Shown: positions 16,547 to 25,933, counted from the first letter of the stretch. The stretch is 64,000 nt of DNA from CAZIRF01 sp964541755 (GCA_964541755.1 CAZIRF010000004.1:1-64000); one strand, 5' to 3'. Notes: generated by a model from the letters alone, not told the origin. Numbers and translations: made by a program.

Positions 16547-17657
16547 TCGCCTGTACTTGAATTTCCCGTCGAAGGAGGGCGTCCATGGCGCCCTCTTTTG
16601 ACACCGCTCCGCGCTGTTTCGGGTGGGGTGGTGCATCCCCTATCAAGAGCACAACCCGCTCTTCCGCAGCCCAGGGAAAGGCAGTCGCCGCTTCGTAGAG
16701 CGCCTCATACACCGCTTCCGGAATATCCCGCCCGCCAAAGACACGCACGTGGTCCAAGCGCCGCTGAATACGGGTCAATTCGCCGGTAAAATCATGACGA
16801 TTTGTCAGGTAGGTCTCGAAATAATCTTTATAGTACACCATTCCTACACGTAGCGCCGTAGCCCTGTTTGCGAGATCCTCGATAACGGGAAGAACATCGC
16901 GGCGAATTTGCGCAATATCATCACTCATGCTCGAAGTAGTATCCAATACAATCACCAAGTCGACGCTCTTGCCTTTTCCGGCAGGTAATGCATCGCGAAT
17001 CTTCTCGACAATATCTTCGGGCCCGCGGGAAAAATACACCGTGCCGCCGCTTGCAATGGAAGAAAAGGCCTCCAAGGTCTCCTTCATGTAGTTGGCCTCT
17101 GGCGGGCCTTCAAGGGGAGCCTGTGTCACCCGCAGGATAAAGGGGTTATCCGTCCACTCCCCGCGATAATCGGCAAACCCCATTGCAAAGCTGCGAATAT
17201 TCAAATATGTGCCATCGGTAATATAGAGTTCTCCCGATCGTGACCAGGGATACCCGTACTCAACTATCCAGGGGATGTAGAGGTGAAACGCCTCACCAAA
17301 ATTGCTGTCTTCTTCCAGGCTGGAATCGACGATGGAAAAGCGCCCCTGCTCCCCTTCGAGAAAGGCCCCATCGAGGATACGACGCTCATCGCCATTTACC
17401 GGGTTATACTCCTTTGCACGAAAGGCAAAGTTGTCTTCCCGCATGGCGGGGTCTTTGGTGGATTCTACAAGGAGGACCGACTCCACCCCTTGCTTTTTGC
17501 GTACAAAAAGGTGAAACCCTCCATCAGCTCGCTGTTCAATACGAATGTCTCCGGGGCCAAGCGAAAGATCCTGCGCCGACAGAACGCCCCCCGGAACAAG
17601 GAAGGCACAAAAAAACAGGCACTTCAAGAGGAGTGCTCTCCGAATCGTTGAATCCAT
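16530..17657 (-). CDS. Exported VWA-domain protein
   Basis: About 375 residues. An N-terminal signal peptide ends near VLSAQ, followed by a beta-rich region and a C-terminal VWA domain with an intact MIDAS (LDTTSSMSDD) and a late LLIGDAPPHP segment like that of VWA domains in serine-protease-inhibitor heavy chains. It is likely periplasmic or surface-associated. The ATG at 17657 is chosen because the signal peptide starts there; the frame extends upstream through the groES promoter region. No Shine-Dalgarno is present; a GATAAT sequence ends 6 nt before the ATG, overlapping a TCCGATAA box. Confidence 0.75.
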   Translation of the reverse strand: MDSTIRRALLLKCLFFCAFLVPGGVLSAQDLSLGPGDIRIEQRADGGFHLFVRKKQGVESVLLVESTKDPAMREDNFAFRAKEYNPVNGDERRILDGAFLEGEQGRFSIVDSSLEEDSNFGEAFHLYIPWIVEYGYPWSRSGELYITDGTYLNIRSFAMGFADYRGEWTDNPFILRVTQAPLEGPPEANYMKETLEAFSSIASGGTVYFSRGPEDIVEKIRDALPAGKGKSVDLVIVLDTTSSMSDDIAQIRRDVLPVIEDLANRATALRVGMVYYKDYFETYLTNRHDFTGELTRIQRRLDHVRVFGGRDIPEAVYEALYEAATAFPWAAEERVVLLIGDAPPHPKQRGAVSKEGAMDALLRREIQVQAIILPQ

Positions 17658-17729
17658 ATCGACATTATCGGAAATGCGGCTTGAAAACTTGGGATGTTTT
17701 AAAAGAGCCCTTGAAGGAGTGCTTTTCGC

Positions 17730-17759
17730 TTGACCCACTGTGCCGGGTTTCCGTATATT
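17730..17759 (+). promoter_or_regulatory. Sigma-70 promoter of groES
   Basis: -35 TTGACC (17730-17735), 18-bp spacer, -10 TATATT (17754-17759). No CIRCE element (TTAGCACTC-N9-GAGTGCTAA) is present nearby. Confidence 0.6.
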
Positions 17760-17886
17760 TTGCATGTCTCGATACAGGCTGCCCGACGGTATTCCTGTGC
17801 AGAGACGCGGCCCGTGTGGCCGTTCCAAGCGCAGTATCCCACGGCCCATGCCGGGGATTGATTGTTACATTTCCAGGAGGATGGAT

Positions 17887-18153
17887 ATGAAAGTAAAACC
17901 CTTGGCCGATCGTGTCATGGTCAAACTCCAGCAAAATGAGGCCAAGACGGCCAGCGGTATCATCATTCCGGACAATGCCCAGGAAAAAACCCAAACCGGT
18001 GTCGTCGTTGAAATTGGTGATGACAAAGACATCATCAAGGTTCAGGCCGGCCAGAAGGTCATGTACGATAAATACGCTGGTACACAGGTCAAGATAGACG
18101 GCGTTGAACACCTCATCCTCAAGATGTCGGACATCATCGCCATCATCGAGTAG
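17887..18153 (+). CDS. groES: Co-chaperonin GroES
   Basis: An 88-residue GroES. KPLADRVMVK opens the first beta strand, the mobile loop includes TASGIIIPDNAQEK, and VMYDKYAG and the C-terminal DIIAIIE are conserved. It caps GroEL during protein folding. AGGAGG lies 6 nt before the ATG at 17887; an ATG at 17881 overlaps the Shine-Dalgarno and is unlikely. groEL is not adjacent, and the gene appears monocistronic, ending at a terminator inside the convergent gene's 3' end. Confidence 0.96.
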   Translation: MKVKPLADRVMVKLQQNEAKTASGIIIPDNAQEKTQTGVVVEIGDDKDIIKVQAGQKVMYDKYAGTQVKIDGVEHLILKMSDIIAIIE

Positions 18154-18162
18154 AACCGCCAA

Positions 18163-19926
18163 TCAATCACGTATGGGAGCGCTCCTCGTGGAGCGCTCTT
18201 TTTGTTTTTGTGCACGATCCAGGGCCTGACGTATGATCAGAGAAGAGGGATCGAGATCCTGTGCCCGTTGGAGGGTGCGCAGGGCTTCTCCCGGGCTCCC
18301 AAGTTGTTCCTGAAGGGCGGAAATCCGCAGCAAGAGCCCCGCGTAGTCCTGCAGTTGCACATTCCCTGTCAAGGGCGTCCCCGGATAGAGCCGGGTAGCA
18401 AGCAAGAGATCCTCGAGGGCCGTTCGATACGAGCGCTCAGCCTCGTGTAAAAGAGCCCGGTTTGCCATGGCCCGCCACGCCTGTGTACCCGACGCGGACC
18501 GCTCAAGACTTTCGAAAGCAGCCTCATGATCGCCGGCAAGGCTACGTTCAAGGGCCCGGTACAGATTCAGCGAGGCATACGCCAAGCCCTGCTCCCGTTC
18601 ATGGCGCATCAATCGTGCCAATTCGTCCCACATTCGATACCGTGCCATCCACCAAGCCGCTCGCGCCCAAACAAGCTCCATATCGCCATGCGCATTTACC
18701 AGAGTCCAATAGCCGGCAGCAATCCCGGCCTGCTCCATTCCCTGGTCCATCAAGGTAAGGGCCTCAAGTTCAAGACGCACAGCGGCTTCGGCATCATGGC
18801 GCAATCGGGCCGTTCCGGCGACTTCCCGCAGGTCTCCAGCCTTCTCTTCTCGCAAGCGCGAAGCGAGAATACGCAAACTTACCCAGACATCGGCGTGGTA
18901 TGCGTTTATTTCTTCTCCCTCCAAAACCCTGTCTACCAGCGCCCGATCTCCCGGTCGGGGAGCCTGACGCACCCGGTTGAAGAGGGCCAGCCCGTGTCCG
19001 GAAAAGAAATCACTGTCCCACAGCGCAATGGCGGCCTCCCTGTTTCCGGCGGCCCAGAGGAGCTCGGCATACAGGAGAACATCATGGCGAAGGGGCGAGC
19101 GTTCGCAAAGAGAAAGGGCTTCCCCAGGAGCCGCAGACAGATGAAACAATTCAACGATACGCCGCACATGGCGAATTTCCGGCAGGGCCGCGTCATGCAA
19201 CAGCGAACGCAAAAGCCCCATCACCTCATTGTACTGCCCCTCCAACAGGGCAAAACACGCGGCATTGATTGTCCAATCCAGCTGCCATTCGGGATAGCCG
19301 TTTCGTTCACAGAAACGAGCCATCATACGGGATATGGCAACCGGATTGTGATGCGAAAAAGCATCCTCACCGCTCGAAGAGAGCAGCCCGTGCCATGCAG
19401 CAATGCGGTCTTCAAGAGGAAGGGCGAGGTATACAGAGAGCATGAGTGCCTGATAGTGATCCGGATCGAGAAGGGACAAAAGGGAGAGCGCTTCCCGATG
19501 GCGGCCTACCGCACTGGAAGCCTGTGCGCCAACTGCGGCCAATTCGCTCGACCAGGGAAATTGTCGGCGGGCCTCTCGGGTAAGGAGATAAAAATCGCTG
19601 TCGCCAAGCAAGCCAACACCGTGCAGTACTCGCGCCCGCTTCAAGACAGACAGCTGCTGCCAAACAGAAGAAGCGCGCTCACAGAGCTCCTCAAGATGCC
19701 GCAAGAGTGCGGGGCGATCGCCGGGTAGAAGATCCCGCCCATTGCCCCAGCGTTCATCATACCGGGATAAATCGCGTTCAAAGCGGCTAATGGAGTGGGC
19801 AGCCGAAAAAAAAGAGCCGGCACGGGAGTGCCGCATCAGCAATAAAAGAGAGAGGAGGACAATGAGGGCGACCACCGCCGCCACAATCAAGACGACGGAT
19901 CTTCGGACTGCGTGTCTCGCCCTCAT
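18163..19926 (-). CDS. Membrane-anchored TPR-repeat protein
   Basis: About 587 residues. One N-terminal transmembrane segment (about 10-30) precedes an all-helical domain with many degenerate TPR-like repeats and a clearer pair near the C-terminus (GEALRTLQRAQDLDPSSLIIRQAL). The bulk is likely outside the cytoplasm. It follows nusB by 7 bp in the surA-like/nusB operon. A GAGGGGTGT sequence supports the ATG at 19926. No specific function can be assigned. Confidence 0.75.
   Translation of the reverse strand: MRARHAVRRSVVLIVAAVVALIVLLSLLLLMRHSRAGSFFSAAHSISRFERDLSRYDERWGNGRDLLPGDRPALLRHLEELCERASSVWQQLSVLKRARVLHGVGLLGDSDFYLLTREARRQFPWSSELAAVGAQASSAVGRHREALSLLSLLDPDHYQALMLSVYLALPLEDRIAAWHGLLSSSGEDAFSHHNPVAISRMMARFCERNGYPEWQLDWTINAACFALLEGQYNEVMGLLRSLLHDAALPEIRHVRRIVELFHLSAAPGEALSLCERSPLRHDVLLYAELLWAAGNREAAIALWDSDFFSGHGLALFNRVRQAPRPGDRALVDRVLEGEEINAYHADVWVSLRILASRLREEKAGDLREVAGTARLRHDAEAAVRLELEALTLMDQGMEQAGIAAGYWTLVNAHGDMELVWARAAWWMARYRMWDELARLMRHEREQGLAYASLNLYRALERSLAGDHEAAFESLERSASGTQAWRAMANRALLHEAERSYRTALEDLLLATRLYPGTPLTGNVQLQDYAGLLLRISALQEQLGSPGEALRTLQRAQDLDPSSLIIRQALDRAQKQKERSTRSAPIRD
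18177..18203 (+). terminator. Intrinsic terminator of groES
   Basis: 9-bp perfect stem (18177-18185 with 18190-18198), tetraloop TCGT, then TTTTT. It lies within the 3' end of the convergent TPR gene. Confidence 0.85.
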
Positions 19927-19933
19927 ACACCCC

Positions 19934-20380
19934 TCATGTAGCCGTGGCGCTCCCTTTCTTGTCGCCGGGACGGCTCTTGCGGATGGCATCGAGAACCCCG
20001 TTTATAAAACGGTAAGATTCATCGGTGCCAAATTCACGCGATATGTCGATAGCCTCATCAATGACGATGGACGGCGAAATATCATCCTGAAAAAGAAGCG
20101 AAAACGCGCTCATCCGCAATATCGCAAGGTCCACCTTGTTGAGCCGGGAAAAATCCCAATTTTTCAAGTGGTTCTTGATTTCCCGATCGATCTCCTCCAT
20201 GTGCTCGATAGTCCCCATTATGAGATGACGGGAGAACACGGCAGTCGATTCATCAAGGGATTCCCGCTTTTCGGCATCAAGCCAGGCGAAATCAAGCAGG
20301 TCTCCGGTGGAAACGGAGGAAATATCCCAGGAATACAGGGCCTGAAAGGCCAGAATACGCCCTTTTCTGCGTGATGCCAT
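19934..20380 (-). CDS. nusB: Transcription antitermination factor NusB
   Basis: A 148-residue all-helical protein. The N-terminus ASRRKGRILAFQALYSWD and the C-terminal half (LNKVDLAILRMSAFSLLF, then SPSIVIDEAIDISREFG) match NusB. It binds boxA RNA with NusE (S10) in rRNA antitermination. The ATG shares one base with the stop of the upstream peptidyl-prolyl isomerase gene (TGATG). The short C-terminal tail after FINGVLDAIRK is basic. Confidence 0.95.
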   Translation of the reverse strand: MASRRKGRILAFQALYSWDISSVSTGDLLDFAWLDAEKRESLDESTAVFSRHLIMGTIEHMEEIDREIKNHLKNWDFSRLNKVDLAILRMSAFSLLFQDDISPSIVIDEAIDISREFGTDESYRFINGVLDAIRKSRPGDKKGSATAT

Positions 20381-21438
20381 CAGAGCGAGAGGTTCTTCTC
20401 GAAGATCTGATACGGGGTGCCCTTGCGAAGCTCGTCCATCAAATCGCGCGTGGCTTTCTCCAAGACAGCTGCCTGCTTCTTTTGAAGCAGCTGGTTTCCA
20501 AGGTACTCGCGAACCGTGGCACGAGCGCCCGGCTGATAGGGATCGTCAAGGGTGAGCATTTTCTGCCCGTAAATTTCGATGGGCTTGGCGATAATGAAAC
20601 CCCTTGGTGTTTCGACAACAGTGGACACCTCATCAATACGCAGGGCAAAGAGCTTGGTAACAAAGGTAGAACCAAACATGTCGTGTACTTCCGGAATACG
20701 CGGAACAATGGCCCCGGTATCAGCCTGATAACCGGCATTGGGGGTTCGGGAACGAAGCGCAACCTGATCAAAAACGGTGGGGTCCTTCCCGATTTCCGCA
20801 GCCAGCTTGTCGGCCAAATCACGGGCCTTTTTCTGTCCATCTGCACTACCATCGGGCTGTACGAGAATCATGGAAGCCTTTACCGTGTGTGGCCTCACCA
20901 GCTTGGTTTGATTGAGTTCAAAAGCCGATTGAATTTCTTCGGCACTGGGGGGCTTCATGGCCTCAAAATCGGCCCGCTTCTTTGACATGAGGTACTTCTG
21001 GGCAATCAACTGCTTCTTGATGCCTTCTTTGTACGTCGCATAATCGATACCGGCTTCATTTTTGAGAGCAGTCTCGAATTCCTTCTGGGTGAGCTCGCGA
21101 CCGAGCTGTTGGGACATCATCATGCGCATTTGCTGCACCTGCTGATTTACCTCATTGTCGGTCACCGCAACGCGATCACGCTCTGCAGCCTGGAGAACGA
21201 GGCGCTCATCAATCATGAGATCAAGAACCTGGCGCTTCTCCTCGCCGGTTAACGCGCGTTTGGCCTGGGCTTCCATCTTTGCAAGCTCGCTGCGATACTG
21301 ACGCACCGTAATGGGCTCTGTTTTCGCAAGCTTGACAATGGCCACTGGTTGGAGGTCTGCTTGTGCGAAAACACCGGCGGGAACGATACAGGCCGCTACT
21401 ACAAATGCCATCAAGGCAGTTCTGACAAATCGCTTCAT
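20380..21438 (-). CDS. Exported SurA/PpiC-like peptidyl-prolyl isomerase
   Basis: About 352 residues. A signal peptide ends near GVFAQA. The N-terminal helical chaperone domain (with VLDLMIDERLVLQAAERD) and a C-terminal parvulin-like domain (KASMILVQ to VVETPRGFIIAKPIE) follow the SurA/PrsA plan. It probably assists outer-membrane protein folding in the periplasm. The ATG at 21438 begins the signal peptide and has AGAAGGG upstream; a TTCACG-16-TATAGA promoter is plausible. It heads an operon with nusB. Confidence 0.82.
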   Translation of the reverse strand: MKRFVRTALMAFVVAACIVPAGVFAQADLQPVAIVKLAKTEPITVRQYRSELAKMEAQAKRALTGEEKRQVLDLMIDERLVLQAAERDRVAVTDNEVNQQVQQMRMMMSQQLGRELTQKEFETALKNEAGIDYATYKEGIKKQLIAQKYLMSKKRADFEAMKPPSAEEIQSAFELNQTKLVRPHTVKASMILVQPDGSADGQKKARDLADKLAAEIGKDPTVFDQVALRSRTPNAGYQADTGAIVPRIPEVHDMFGSTFVTKLFALRIDEVSTVVETPRGFIIAKPIEIYGQKMLTLDDPYQPGARATVREYLGNQLLQKKQAAVLEKATRDLMDELRKGTPYQIFEKNLSL

Positions 21439-21652
21439 GAATACCCTTCTATACTGGACGCAGACTGTACGTGAAGCCGTGCGTCGGAATCGGCACCTGA
21501 CAAAAAAAGCCAAGTACAACTATGGTACCACAGTCGGGGCACTTCGTCGCCCGCTGTATACTGGTAAAACGTGCGCCACCCCGAATTGTTACAGGATTCG
21601 GAGCTGTCTTGAGCCGGCGACCAGTGCTTGCAGTCTTCGGCGCAAAAAAAAC

Positions 21653-23440
21653 CTACTCGAGAACCGCGCGAATACGCCGAACCCCCGCCGATGAGGACTG
21701 TTCCTTCTGGATCTTGAATACCCCGAGTTCCCCTGTATTGGCGACATGGGGCCCGCCACAGACTTCCTTCGAGAAGTCCCCGATAGTGTAGACCTTCACC
21801 TTCTCTTCGTATTTTTCACCAAAGAGGGCGGTAGCACCGACGTCCTTCGCCGCATCAAGGTCCATAATTTCCATGGTAACCGGAAGCTTGCGGCTTATCT
21901 GTTCGTTGACGAGGGCCTCAACCCGGGCAATTTCTTCCTTGGTCATGGGGGCGCCATGGGCAAAGTCGAAGCGCATGCGCTCGGCGGTGATGTTCGAGCC
22001 CTTTTGGGCGACATGGTCGCCCAACACCATCTTGAGGGCCTTGTGCAAAAGGTGGGTCGCCGTGTGATAGCGCAAGGTCTGCTCGCCATGGTCGGCCAAG
22101 CCACCCTTGAAACTGGCCTGGCTCCCGCTGCGCGAGAGCTCCTGGTGTTTCTGGAAGGCCTGATCGAACTCTTCGCGGTTCACCGTGAGACCCTGTTCGC
22201 GGGCAAGCTCATCGGTAAGCTCGATAGGAAAGCCGTAGGTGTCGTAGAGCTTGAAGGCAAGACGGCCGGACATCACTTTTAGCGGATTCTTGAGGAGGTT
22301 GGGCAGGAGTTTTTCAAACTCGTGCTCGCCCTTCTGGAGGGTTTCGAGGAACTTGTTCTCCTCGCGGGTAAGCTCCTCGGCAATGCGGGACGCGTTTTCC
22401 GCGAGTTCCGGGTAGGCCTCGCTAAAGGAATCGACCACTATCTGCGAAATGCCGGCGAGGAAGGCGCCCTCGATGCCCAGCTTGCGCCCGTGACGCACGG
22501 CGCGGCGAATGAGGCGGCGCAGGACATAGCCGGCTCCCACATTCGAAGGACTCACTGCCTTGGGATCTCCCAGTATAAAGCTGGCCGCACGGGCGTGATC
22601 GCAGACGATGCGGATGGAGCTGTCCATGTCCTCATCGCTGCCATAGTGGTGGCCGGAAAGCTCCTCGACCCGCGCAATGAAGGGGGCGAAAATCTCTGTT
22701 TCATAGACCGATTTTTTGCCATTGAGAATGGTTACCGTGCGTTCCACCCCCATGCCGGTATCCACGCACTTGCGCGCGAGGGGTTCGTATCGGCCGTCGG
22801 CGGTCTTGTTGTACTGCATGAAGACATCGTTCCAGATCTCGAGCCACTTGTTGCAGGAACAGCCGGGCTTGCAGGTATCGGAGCAGGGGGCATCCCCCAC
22901 ATAGTAGAACATCTCGGTGTCCGGGCCGCAGGGGCCGGTCGATCCGGCAGGTCCCCACCAGTTGTCGCTGCGGGGAAGGTAGGCAATGCGGTTTTCGGGG
23001 ATACCCAAGCGCTTCCAGATAGCGGCGGACTCTTCGTCACGGGGAATATCTCCCTCGCCCTCGAACACCGTCACCCCGAGGCGGTCTATCGGAATACCCA
23101 GCCACTCCTTTGAAGTGAGGAATTCGAAACTCATCGAGATGGCCTCTTCCTTGAAGTAATCCCCCAAAGACCAGTTTCCCAACATTTCGAAACAGGTCAG
23201 GTGGCTGGGATCGCCGACAGCGTCAATATCGCCGGTGCGAATGCACTTCTGATAGTCGGTAAGGCGGGAACCGGCCGGGTGATTTTCGCCCAAGAGGTAG
23301 GGAACGAGGGGATGCATACCCGCCGTCGTAAACAGCACGGTGGGGTCGTTGTCGGGAATAAGGCTCTTTCCCTGGATGACCGCGTGCCCCTTGGAGGCAA
23401 AAAAAGCAAGATATTTCTGGCGGAGTTCTTTCGCATTCAT
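21653..23440 (-). CDS. alaS: Alanyl-tRNA synthetase lacking C-Ala domain
   Basis: A 595-residue AlaRS, against about 870 in most bacteria. Catalytic motifs are present (FTTAGMHPLVPYLLG, TGPCGPDTEMFYY, GAGYVLRRLIRRAVRHGRK) and the editing domain keeps its zinc ligands (HTATHLLH and CGGPH). The C-terminal DHHA1/C-Ala region is missing; the protein ends soon after the editing domain with a normal stop. Short AlaRS forms are known in some spirochaetes, so this is probably natural. There is no Shine-Dalgarno; a promoter ends 9 nt before the ATG. A run of eight T follows the stop codon. Confidence 0.95.
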   Translation of the reverse strand: MNAKELRQKYLAFFASKGHAVIQGKSLIPDNDPTVLFTTAGMHPLVPYLLGENHPAGSRLTDYQKCIRTGDIDAVGDPSHLTCFEMLGNWSLGDYFKEEAISMSFEFLTSKEWLGIPIDRLGVTVFEGEGDIPRDEESAAIWKRLGIPENRIAYLPRSDNWWGPAGSTGPCGPDTEMFYYVGDAPCSDTCKPGCSCNKWLEIWNDVFMQYNKTADGRYEPLARKCVDTGMGVERTVTILNGKKSVYETEIFAPFIARVEELSGHHYGSDEDMDSSIRIVCDHARAASFILGDPKAVSPSNVGAGYVLRRLIRRAVRHGRKLGIEGAFLAGISQIVVDSFSEAYPELAENASRIAEELTREENKFLETLQKGEHEFEKLLPNLLKNPLKVMSGRLAFKLYDTYGFPIELTDELAREQGLTVNREEFDQAFQKHQELSRSGSQASFKGGLADHGEQTLRYHTATHLLHKALKMVLGDHVAQKGSNITAERMRFDFAHGAPMTKEEIARVEALVNEQISRKLPVTMEIMDLDAAKDVGATALFGEKYEEKVKVYTIGDFSKEVCGGPHVANTGELGVFKIQKEQSSSAGVRRIRAVLE

Positions 23441-23449
23441 GGTTGTGCA

Positions 23450-23478
23450 ATACTATGGAAGGAAGGCCCGCCCGTCAA
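23450..23478 (-). promoter_or_regulatory. alaS promoter with near-leaderless spacing
   Basis: Minus strand: -35 TTGACG (23473-23478), 17-bp spacer, -10 TAGTAT (23450-23455), then 9 nt to the ATG. The predicted leader is about 3 nt and no Shine-Dalgarno exists. No T-box is visible. Confidence 0.65.
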
Positions 23479-23551
23479 GAGAGCGAGCCGTGCAGAAGGC
23501 CTTCACACCGCAGTTGAGATATACACCAGCGGCAAATATGACTGGAGCAAG

Positions 23552-24223
23552 CTACTCCGGGAGTTCTGCCAGAATGGCGACACCGGATGAAGAGCCGATA
23601 CGGTCGGCACCCGCTTCCAGGAGGGCAAGGGCATCCCGGCAGGAGCGTATACCGCCGGAGGCCTTCACCTTGAGATCGCTGCCGGCACACTTTCGCAGGA
23701 GGCGAATGTCATCACGTGTCGCCCCATCAGTAGAAAAACCCGTTGAGGTCTTCACAAAAGCGGCCCCTGCTGCGCGTATGGCGTCGCATGAGCGTTCTTT
23801 TTCCGCATTGGTCAGGAGACAGGTCTCGATAATAACCTTTACAGTATTGCCGTCACTGGCCTTCACGACCGCACGGATATCGTCCTCGACGGCCTTCCAG
23901 TCGCCGGCCTTTGCCCAGCCGATATTCATGACCATGTCGATCTCTTTGGCCCCCTGCTTGCAAGCAAGGCGCGCTTCCTCGGCCTTTATGGCCGTGGCAT
24001 TTGCCCCCAAGGGAAAACCGATAACCGTACAGACGGAGACATCGCTACCGGAGAGCTCGCGAACGGCCAATGACACATGACAGGGATTCACACAGACAGA
24101 GGCAAAATGGTGTACCGCAGCCTCGTGGCAGAGCTCACGTATCTGCTCGCCGGTGGCATTCGGTTTGAGGACGGTATGATCAATAGTCTTAGCAAGCGTT
24201 GCTTTGGTCCAGTCTTGAGGCAT
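23552..24223 (-). CDS. deoC: Deoxyribose-phosphate aldolase
   Basis: A 223-residue class I aldolase. The Schiff-base lysine is K158 in FVKTSTGF; D96 (EIDMVMNIG) and K187 (VKASGGIR) complete the catalytic set. It cleaves 2-deoxyribose-5-phosphate to glyceraldehyde-3-phosphate and acetaldehyde. The 5' end overlaps the histidine kinase gene by 35 nt, so it is probably translated from the same mRNA; a Shine-Dalgarno-like GAAAGGAG lies upstream of the ATG. Confidence 0.95.
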   Translation of the reverse strand: MPQDWTKATLAKTIDHTVLKPNATGEQIRELCHEAAVHHFASVCVNPCHVSLAVRELSGSDVSVCTVIGFPLGANATAIKAEEARLACKQGAKEIDMVMNIGWAKAGDWKAVEDDIRAVVKASDGNTVKVIIETCLLTNAEKERSCDAIRAAGAAFVKTSTGFSTDGATRDDIRLLRKCAGSDLKVKASGGIRSCRDALALLEAGADRIGSSSGVAILAELPE

Positions 24224-25796
24224 CGGATAACTCCTTTCGGGGGAACTCTACCATAAAGCTCGTTCCTGCGTCACGAGACCAGGACAGGACCCCACCCAGC
24301 TGATGGGTAAGCCCGCTGATGAGCTGCATCCCCAAGGTTCCCGAGCGGTCAATATTGAAATCCTCGGGAAGCTTTCCTCCGGTGTCGTGTACCGACACCT
24401 GTACCATGTCCCCTTTTACCTCGAGAGAAAGAGTCAAACGCCCCGGCCCCGGAATACCCACACCGTATTTGAGTGCGTTGGTCACCAGCTCGTTGACAAT
24501 CAGGCCCAGGGGAATGAGGCGATCGGCATCCAGACGAATGTCCTGGAGGTCAAAATAGAGTTCCACCCCACTGCCACGATCCCGCCCGCTGCGCACAATC
24601 TGTGTCGCCAGAAGCCGCAGATACTCGGCGGTATCCACAGAGGAGAGACTGTCAGAGTTATACAGCATGGTGTGAACCAAGGCCATGGATTGCACCCTGT
24701 CTGCCGCTTCACTGAGCACCTGTACCGCAAATTCATCGCGGGTAACATCCGTTTGAAGCTGCAAAAGACTCGAAATAATCTGAAGATTGTTTTTGACCCG
24801 GTGGTGAATTTCCCGCAGAAGGGTCTCTTTTTCATGGAGAGAAGCGGCCAGGGCTTCCGATCGTTCGTTACGCTGCAAAGCTACCGAAGCCTGGCGTACA
24901 AAAGTTTCGATAAGGGTTTTTTCGGGAAGGACGTCACCGCTGCGCAAAAAAATTGAAACCACCCCAAAGAGCCGCCCTCCCCATGATAGGCCAATGTGCC
25001 AGAGTGAACGAATACCCAATCGGCGAAATACCGGTAATATTGAAAGCCAGGTATCACGCTGTGGACTGTCATTGGTCTCGCTGTAGACCTTAGAAGAGGG
25101 GAAAAAAGTCCCACTGGACAAGCGCCGATAATCTTCATCGTCAATAACACGCATAAGCGGATGCAGCTCTGCCACAATCGCATTGAGCTCCTGCGAAGTA
25201 ATGTGATCCGGGTGCGAAAGCTGGCGAATCTGCATGAGGCGCGTCTTTTCATTCCAGGTAGAGACCGCCACGTAGGAGTTGGGGACCAAACTGTGGAGCT
25301 CGCGGGCGATGTAGGGGTAGAGATCCGATGAATCATCGAGGAAAAACCGGGTCGAAGTACGGTAGAGAAACTCGAGTATGTGTGTATTATCGCCCTCGAA
25401 AGACTGATAGAGACCATTACTCGCCGAAAACACACGGACAAAGAGGAGCCCTTCGGGGGCCTCTTCTATACGCTCAACATCAAGGTAACAGCTTGTCTTG
25501 AGCGCAGCCTGCCCCACTGCCCCCTGACGGACAATGCGAATCGGATAGTGATAGAGGCTCCCCTCTATTGCGAGACAGCTTAAAAAGGAATTCCGTTGCC
25601 CCTCACTCTCCCAAAATCCCGCTTCGACGACATTTTTGCCCAACAGGTCTTCTTCCTGCACATTGAAGGCTCGAAGCAGAGCTCGATTGACAGCAAGAAT
25701 GCGCCCGTCACGCTCTGTCGTTAGCAGACAGGGCTCTTTGGCGAAGTCAAAGGCGGCCTGATGGGCCATATTTCGGTAGTCGGTCACGTACTCCAT
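24189..25796 (-). CDS. Soluble PAS/GAF sensor histidine kinase (HisKA_2 type)
   Basis: A 535-residue cytoplasmic kinase without transmembrane segments. A PAS-like domain (about 15-130) and a GAF-like domain (about 140-310) precede the dimerisation/phosphoacceptor motif LREIHHRVKNNLQII with the conserved His331, and an HATPase domain with NELVTNALKYG. This is the HisKA_2/HWE-like group. No response regulator is adjacent; the partner must lie elsewhere. No Shine-Dalgarno; the promoter predicts a leaderless mRNA. It is co-transcribed with deoC, a surprising pairing. Confidence 0.88.
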   Translation of the reverse strand: MEYVTDYRNMAHQAAFDFAKEPCLLTTERDGRILAVNRALLRAFNVQEEDLLGKNVVEAGFWESEGQRNSFLSCLAIEGSLYHYPIRIVRQGAVGQAALKTSCYLDVERIEEAPEGLLFVRVFSASNGLYQSFEGDNTHILEFLYRTSTRFFLDDSSDLYPYIARELHSLVPNSYVAVSTWNEKTRLMQIRQLSHPDHITSQELNAIVAELHPLMRVIDDEDYRRLSSGTFFPSSKVYSETNDSPQRDTWLSILPVFRRLGIRSLWHIGLSWGGRLFGVVSIFLRSGDVLPEKTLIETFVRQASVALQRNERSEALAASLHEKETLLREIHHRVKNNLQIISSLLQLQTDVTRDEFAVQVLSEAADRVQSMALVHTMLYNSDSLSSVDTAEYLRLLATQIVRSGRDRGSGVELYFDLQDIRLDADRLIPLGLIVNELVTNALKYGVGIPGPGRLTLSLEVKGDMVQVSVHDTGGKLPEDFNIDRSGTLGMQLISGLTHQLGGVLSWSRDAGTSFMVEFPRKELSDASRLDQSNAC

Positions 25797-25802
25797 GCCA
25801 GA

Positions 25803-25831
25803 AATATACTACATATCTCCATTATCTGCAA
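25803..25831 (-). promoter_or_regulatory. Histidine kinase promoter, predicted leaderless
   Basis: Minus strand: -35 TTGCAG (25826-25831), 17-bp spacer, -10 TATATT (25803-25808), then 6 nt to the ATG. The same -35 variant TTGCAG appears before serS and the FKBP gene. Confidence 0.65.
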
Positions 25832-25933
25832 TATCTACATTTTAAAAGGCAATATATGCGTAAAACATTGCATAATTCGACAATGTGGGCAGAATATCGA
25901 AACTCAGGCAGGGAGCAAAAAAATCAAGTCACA

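Noticed and set aside
17658..17886. CIRCE heat-shock element upstream of groES
   Set aside because: No TTAGCACTC-N9-GAGTGCTAA or close variant was found; only a sigma-70 promoter.
23441..23551. T-box riboswitch before alaS or serS
   Set aside because: The predicted leaders are only a few nucleotides, and no T-box core sequence is present.
24700..25130. GCCGATAA box near 25126 as a sigma-28 promoter
   Set aside because: It lies inside the kinase gene in antisense, and the -35 does not fit at N11.
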